DNA of 9,947 nucleotides, taken from contig CAMLJA010000055.1 in the NCBI GenBank assembly GCA_946480065.1, forward strand, positions 1 through 9,947, in the 5' to 3' direction. Made by a program: the position numbers and the translations under genes. The DNA comes from an uncultured Thermomonas sp. (GTDB lineage Bacteria; Pseudomonadota; Gammaproteobacteria; Xanthomonadales; Xanthomonadaceae). Below are positions 8,073 through 9,947 of the stretch, piece after piece (position 1 is the stretch's first letter; the number at the start of each line of letters is the position of its first letter). The notes beneath the pieces were generated by a model. That model had not been told where the DNA came from. It was given only the letters and a program-made list of their open reading frames with translations, and made no database searches.

Positions 8073-8086
8073 TGACGAATGCGTCA
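8073..8086. promoter_or_regulatory. palindrome at the M23 transcript start
   Basis: TGACG-N4-CGTCA (arms 8073-8077 and 8082-8086) lies at about +1 to +14 of the predicted M23 peptidase transcript, where a repressor would block initiation. It overlaps the downstream copy of a 9-bp direct repeat (ATGCGTCAA at 8079-8087 and 8114-8122, 35 bp apart); the upstream copy contains the -35 box. No known regulator is assigned. Confidence 0.3.
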
Positions 8087-8093
8087 AGGCGCT

Positions 8094-8122
8094 ACCATAG
8101 TCAGGCGAAAAACATGCGTCAA
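8094..8122 (-). promoter_or_regulatory. sigma70-type promoter of the M23-anmK unit
   Basis: On the minus strand, TTGACG (8122-8117) is followed by a 17-bp spacer and TATGGT (8099-8094), close to consensus at both boxes and with ideal spacing. Transcription would begin near 8087, leaving a leader of about 33 bases to the ATG at 8054. It lies in the AT-richest part of the window. Confidence 0.7.
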
Positions 8123-8157
8123 CTCATTGAATCCACGAATGTTTTTTCGAAACCTGT

Positions 8158-8208
8158 TTTAACGGTACTTTAACGGCCCTTTCACCAACGCGGTCACACT
8201 CCGGACCG
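8158..8208 (+). promoter_or_regulatory. tyrS upstream region with tandem TTTAACGG and a weak hairpin
   Basis: TTTAACGG occurs at 8158-8165 and again at 8169-8176, 11 bp apart, within an AT-rich stretch that presumably contains the tyrS promoter. I cannot pick a convincing -35/-10 pair for tyrS. Further down, CGGTC (8191-8195) pairs with GACCG (8204-8208) around an 8-base loop and would lie in the tyrS leader. No T-box features are visible. Confidence 0.35.
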
Positions 8209-8225
8209 TCAGCGCGAGAACCCAC

Positions 8226-9437
8226 GTGTCCGACCAGCAGCCAGCCCTCGACCTCATCGCCCGCGGCAGCGACGAACTCCTCAAGCGCGGGGAGCTGGAG
8301 GCGCGCCTGCGGCTCGGCCGCCCGCTGCGGGTCAAGGCCGGCTTCGACCCCACCGCGCCGGACCTGCACCTGGGCCACACGGTGCTGCTCAACAAGATGC
8401 GGCAGTTCCAGGAACTGGGCCACCAGGTGGTGTTCCTGATCGGCGACTTCACCGGGATGATCGGCGATCCCACGGGCAAGAACGCCACCCGCAAGCCGCT
8501 GTCGCGCGAGGACGTGCTGGCCAACGCCGAGACCTACGCGGCCCAGGTCTTCAAGGTGCTGGACCGCGAGCGCACCGAGGTCCGCTTCAATTCGGAGTGG
8601 TTCGGCGCCATGACCGCCGCCGACATGATCCGGCTCGCCGCGCAGCACACCGTGGCGCGCATGCTCGAACGCGATGATTTTGCCAAGCGCTACGCCGGGC
8701 AGCAGCCGATCGCCATCCACGAGTTCCTGTATCCGCTGGTGCAGGGCTACGACTCGGTGGCGCTGAAGGCAGACGTCGAGCTGGGCGGCACCGACCAGAA
8801 GTTCAACCTGCTGATGGGGCGGGGCCTGCAGGAGGCCCACGGGCAGCCTCCGCAGGTGGTGCTCACCATGCCGCTGCTGGAGGGCTTGGACGGCGTCAAC
8901 AAGATGAGCAAGTCGCTGGGCAATTACATCGGCATCGCCGAGCCGGCGATCGACATCGTCAACAAGACCATGAAGATCGGCGACGACCTGATGTGGCGCT
9001 GGATCGAGCTGCTCAGCTTCGAGATCGGCATCGCGGAAGCCGCGCGGCTGCGCGCGGACGTGGCGGCCGGGCTGAACCCGCGCGACGTCAAGCTGCGGCT
9101 GGCGCGCGAACTCGCGACCCGCTTCCACGACGCCCCCGCGGCGGAAACCGCGATCGCCGGCTGGCACGCCGCGGTCACCGGGGAGGGCGACACCTCGCTG
9201 CTGCCGCTGCAGGAACTCGCCGTGCCGGCCGGCGGCCTGCGGATCGCCGCGCTGCTGACCGCGGCCGGGATCACGCCCAGCAACTCGGAGGCCAACCGCA
9301 AGCTCAAGGAGCGCGCGGTGAAGGTGGACGGTGCGGTGGTCGAGGATCCGGGGCTGGCGTTCGGGCCCGGTTTCGAAGGGGTCCTGCAGGTGGGAAAGCG
9401 CAATTTCGCGCGGATCCGGCTGGTGGCCGCCGGCTGA
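8226..9437 (+). CDS. tyrS: tyrosyl-tRNA synthetase (TyrZ-like)
   Basis: Charges tRNA-Tyr with tyrosine; cytosolic, dimeric class I synthetase. The 403 residues contain the HIGH-type motif HLGH (48-51) within [16 protein letters not shown], tyrosine-binding sequences YPLVQGYDS (169-177) and [10 protein letters not shown] (185-194), the KMSKS loop (226-230) in NKMSKSLGN, and a C-terminal S4 RNA-binding domain (about 340-400). The exact KMSKS and overall sequence place it with the TyrZ form (about 400 residues, as in P. aeruginosa PA0668 by recollection) rather than the 424-residue E. coli TyrS, whose loop differs. The start is GTG, eight codons before the conserved N-terminal helix, with only a weak GAG upstream. 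It diverges from the M23 peptidase gene. No terminator follows: the first rRNA promoter begins 5 bp after the stop, so tyrS transcripts may run into the rRNA operon. Confidence 0.97.
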   Translation: MSDQQPALDLIARGSDELLKRGELEARLRLGRPLRVKAGFDPTAPDLHLGHTVLLNKMRQFQELGHQVVFLIGDFTGMIGDPTGKNATRKPLSREDVLANAETYAAQVFKVLDRERTEVRFNSEWFGAMTAADMIRLAAQHTVARMLERDDFAKRYAGQQPIAIHEFLYPLVQGYDSVALKADVELGGTDQKFNLLMGRGLQEAHGQPPQVVLTMPLLEGLDGVNKMSKSLGNYIGIAEPAIDIVNKTMKIGDDLMWRWIELLSFEIGIAEAARLRADVAAGLNPRDVKLRLARELATRFHDAPAAETAIAGWHAAVTGEGDTSLLPLQELAVPAGGLRIAALLTAAGITPSNSEANRKLKERAVKVDGAVVEDPGLAFGPGFEGVLQVGKRNFARIRLVAAG

Positions 9438-9441
9438 CCCC

Positions 9442-9470
9442 TTGCTGCGGCGCAACAGGTTGCCTACACT
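9442..9470 (+). promoter_or_regulatory. upstream rRNA promoter (P1)
   Basis: TTGCTG (9442-9447), a 17-bp spacer and TACACT (9465-9470) with an extended TG two bases before it, followed by a GC-rich discriminator (GTGCGACCCG) of the kind that makes rRNA promoters sensitive to ppGpp. It begins directly after tyrS. Transcripts would start near 9477. Confidence 0.55.
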
Positions 9471-9504
9471 GTGCGACCCGCGACGGCCCAGCCTGACCGC
9501 GGGG

Positions 9505-9520
9505 TGAAAAAACATCATCA
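9505..9520 (+). promoter_or_regulatory. A-rich UP-element-like tract
   Basis: TGAAAAAACATCATCA lies at about -57 to -42 relative to the predicted P2 start, the position at which the RNA polymerase alpha subunit binds UP elements at rRNA promoters. The tract stands out against the surrounding GC-rich DNA. Confidence 0.45.
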
Positions 9521-9527
9521 CGCGCTA

Positions 9528-9555
9528 TTGACGGTCGTCGAAAAGCTTGTATGAT
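9528..9555 (+). promoter_or_regulatory. main rRNA promoter (P2)
   Basis: TTGACG (9528-9533), a 16-bp spacer and TATGAT (9550-9555), followed by the GC-rich discriminator GTGCGGC. With the A-rich tract upstream this is the strongest promoter in the window. Transcription would begin near 9562, giving a leader of about 240 bases before 16S. Confidence 0.75.
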
Positions 9556-9564
9556 GTGCGGCTC

Positions 9565-9588
9565 CCTCGGGCACTTTGGTGCTGGGGG
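9565..9588 (+). promoter_or_regulatory. boxB-like leader hairpin
   Basis: GCAC (9571-9574) and GTGC (9579-9582) close a TTTG loop; the stem extends outward through a G-U pair and, past one mismatch, to 9565/9588. It sits at the very start of the P2 transcript and about 30 bases before boxA, the boxB-boxA order used for rRNA antitermination. Confidence 0.5.
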
Positions 9589-9617
9589 ATGGGAGAAGGC
9601 GCTGAGGCCGGATCCCG

Positions 9618-9630
9618 TGATCTTTGACAG
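9618..9630 (+). promoter_or_regulatory. rRNA boxA antitermination site
   Basis: TGATCTTTGACAG resembles the E. coli rrn boxA (TGCTCTTTAACA) and lies between promoter P2 and 16S as expected. In RNA it should bind NusB/NusE and help polymerase pass Rho-dependent terminators in the rRNA operon. Confidence 0.65.
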
Positions 9631-9801
9631 TGTGCGCAGGTGACTTGTGCGGGCGTCTGGTGGTGGCGGTTGTCCATCAGCAGACGTTCGTAACAGAACC
9701 ATCAATTTCAAAGTATTCGTACGCAAGTACACGTACAGCGAGTAATGGGGCTGGAGCGGACTCTGCACCAAAGCTATTTGGCCTTTAAGGCTATGCAGTT
9801 T

Positions 9802-9947
<146 letters not shown>

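Larger units (their letters stand above)
9562..9801 (+). other. 16S rRNA leader with several hairpins
   Basis: This 240-base transcribed spacer precedes mature 16S and contains no gene. It holds a boxB-like hairpin, boxA, a longer stem (CGTCTG 9654-9659 with CAGACG 9681-9686, extended inside by TGG/CCA), and a smaller one (GTACG 9719-9723 with CGTAC 9732-9736). The part just before 16S probably pairs with the region after 16S to form the RNase III stalk, but that partner lies outside the window. Confidence 0.7.

Noticed and set aside
6012..8075. A 687-codon plus-strand open frame opposite anmK and the M23 gene
   Set aside because: It lies antisense to two genes with intact catalytic motifs, its product is low-complexity Arg/Ala/His-rich sequence with no recognisable domain, and long antisense frames are expected in DNA this rich in GC.
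8055..8087. TTG start for the M23 peptidase, adding 11 residues
   Set aside because: The near-consensus promoter at 8094-8122 would start transcription at about this codon, while the ATG at 8054 has purine-rich sequence upstream.
9446..9464. Inverted repeat GCAAC-AG-GTTGC after tyrS as a terminator
   Set aside because: The loop would be only two bases and no T-tract follows; the segment is better explained as the spacer of the P1 promoter.
8124..9521. A 465-codon minus-strand open frame opposite tyrS
   Set aside because: Antisense to a fully conserved synthetase and extends into the rRNA promoter region; no domain visible.

Overview
The window is very GC-rich, compact bacterial chromosome that looks like a gammaproteobacterium of the family Xanthomonadaceae, probably the Lysobacter/Luteimonas/Thermomonas side. 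Reasons: codon third positions are almost all G or C; the partial 16S rRNA at the right end has a proteobacterial start and a Xanthomonadaceae-like V1 region; and the proteins (AlgC-type phosphomannomutase, DUF4124 protein, AmpG, AnmK, M23 peptidase) fit that family. The genus is an inference. I see no mobile element, CRISPR array, prophage gene or obvious island. This is core housekeeping DNA and I find no undescribed multi-gene system in it.

Left block (1-3764). An AlgC-type phosphomannomutase/phosphoglucomutase runs in from beyond the left edge (+). It converges with a two-gene minus-strand unit, pyrE followed by a secreted DUF4124 protein. pyrE diverges across 93 bp from an exonuclease III family gene (+). 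As I recall, the Pseudomonas chromosome has a comparable algC ... pyrE-crc order. The nuclease here looks like a relative of Crc that has kept all its catalytic residues.

Middle block (3833-8054). ampG (+) encodes the muropeptide importer and is followed by a small gene for a probable ribbon-helix-helix protein (+). Both converge on a minus-strand unit of an MepM-like M23 endopeptidase and anmK. Together these cover cutting of peptidoglycan, import of anhydro-muropeptides and re-use of anhydroMurNAc. A REP-like palindrome lies directly before ampG and abuts its ribosome binding site. The M23-anmK unit has a well-formed sigma70-type promoter.

Right block (8226-9947). tyrS (TyrZ-like class I tyrosyl-tRNA synthetase) is followed directly by the control region of an rRNA operon: two tandem sigma70-type promoters, an A-rich upstream tract, a boxB-like hairpin, boxA, a structured leader and the first 146 or so bases of 16S rRNA. 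The order anmK-M23-tyrZ-16S also matches what I recall from Pseudomonas aeruginosa, so both flanks appear to be anciently conserved neighbourhoods.
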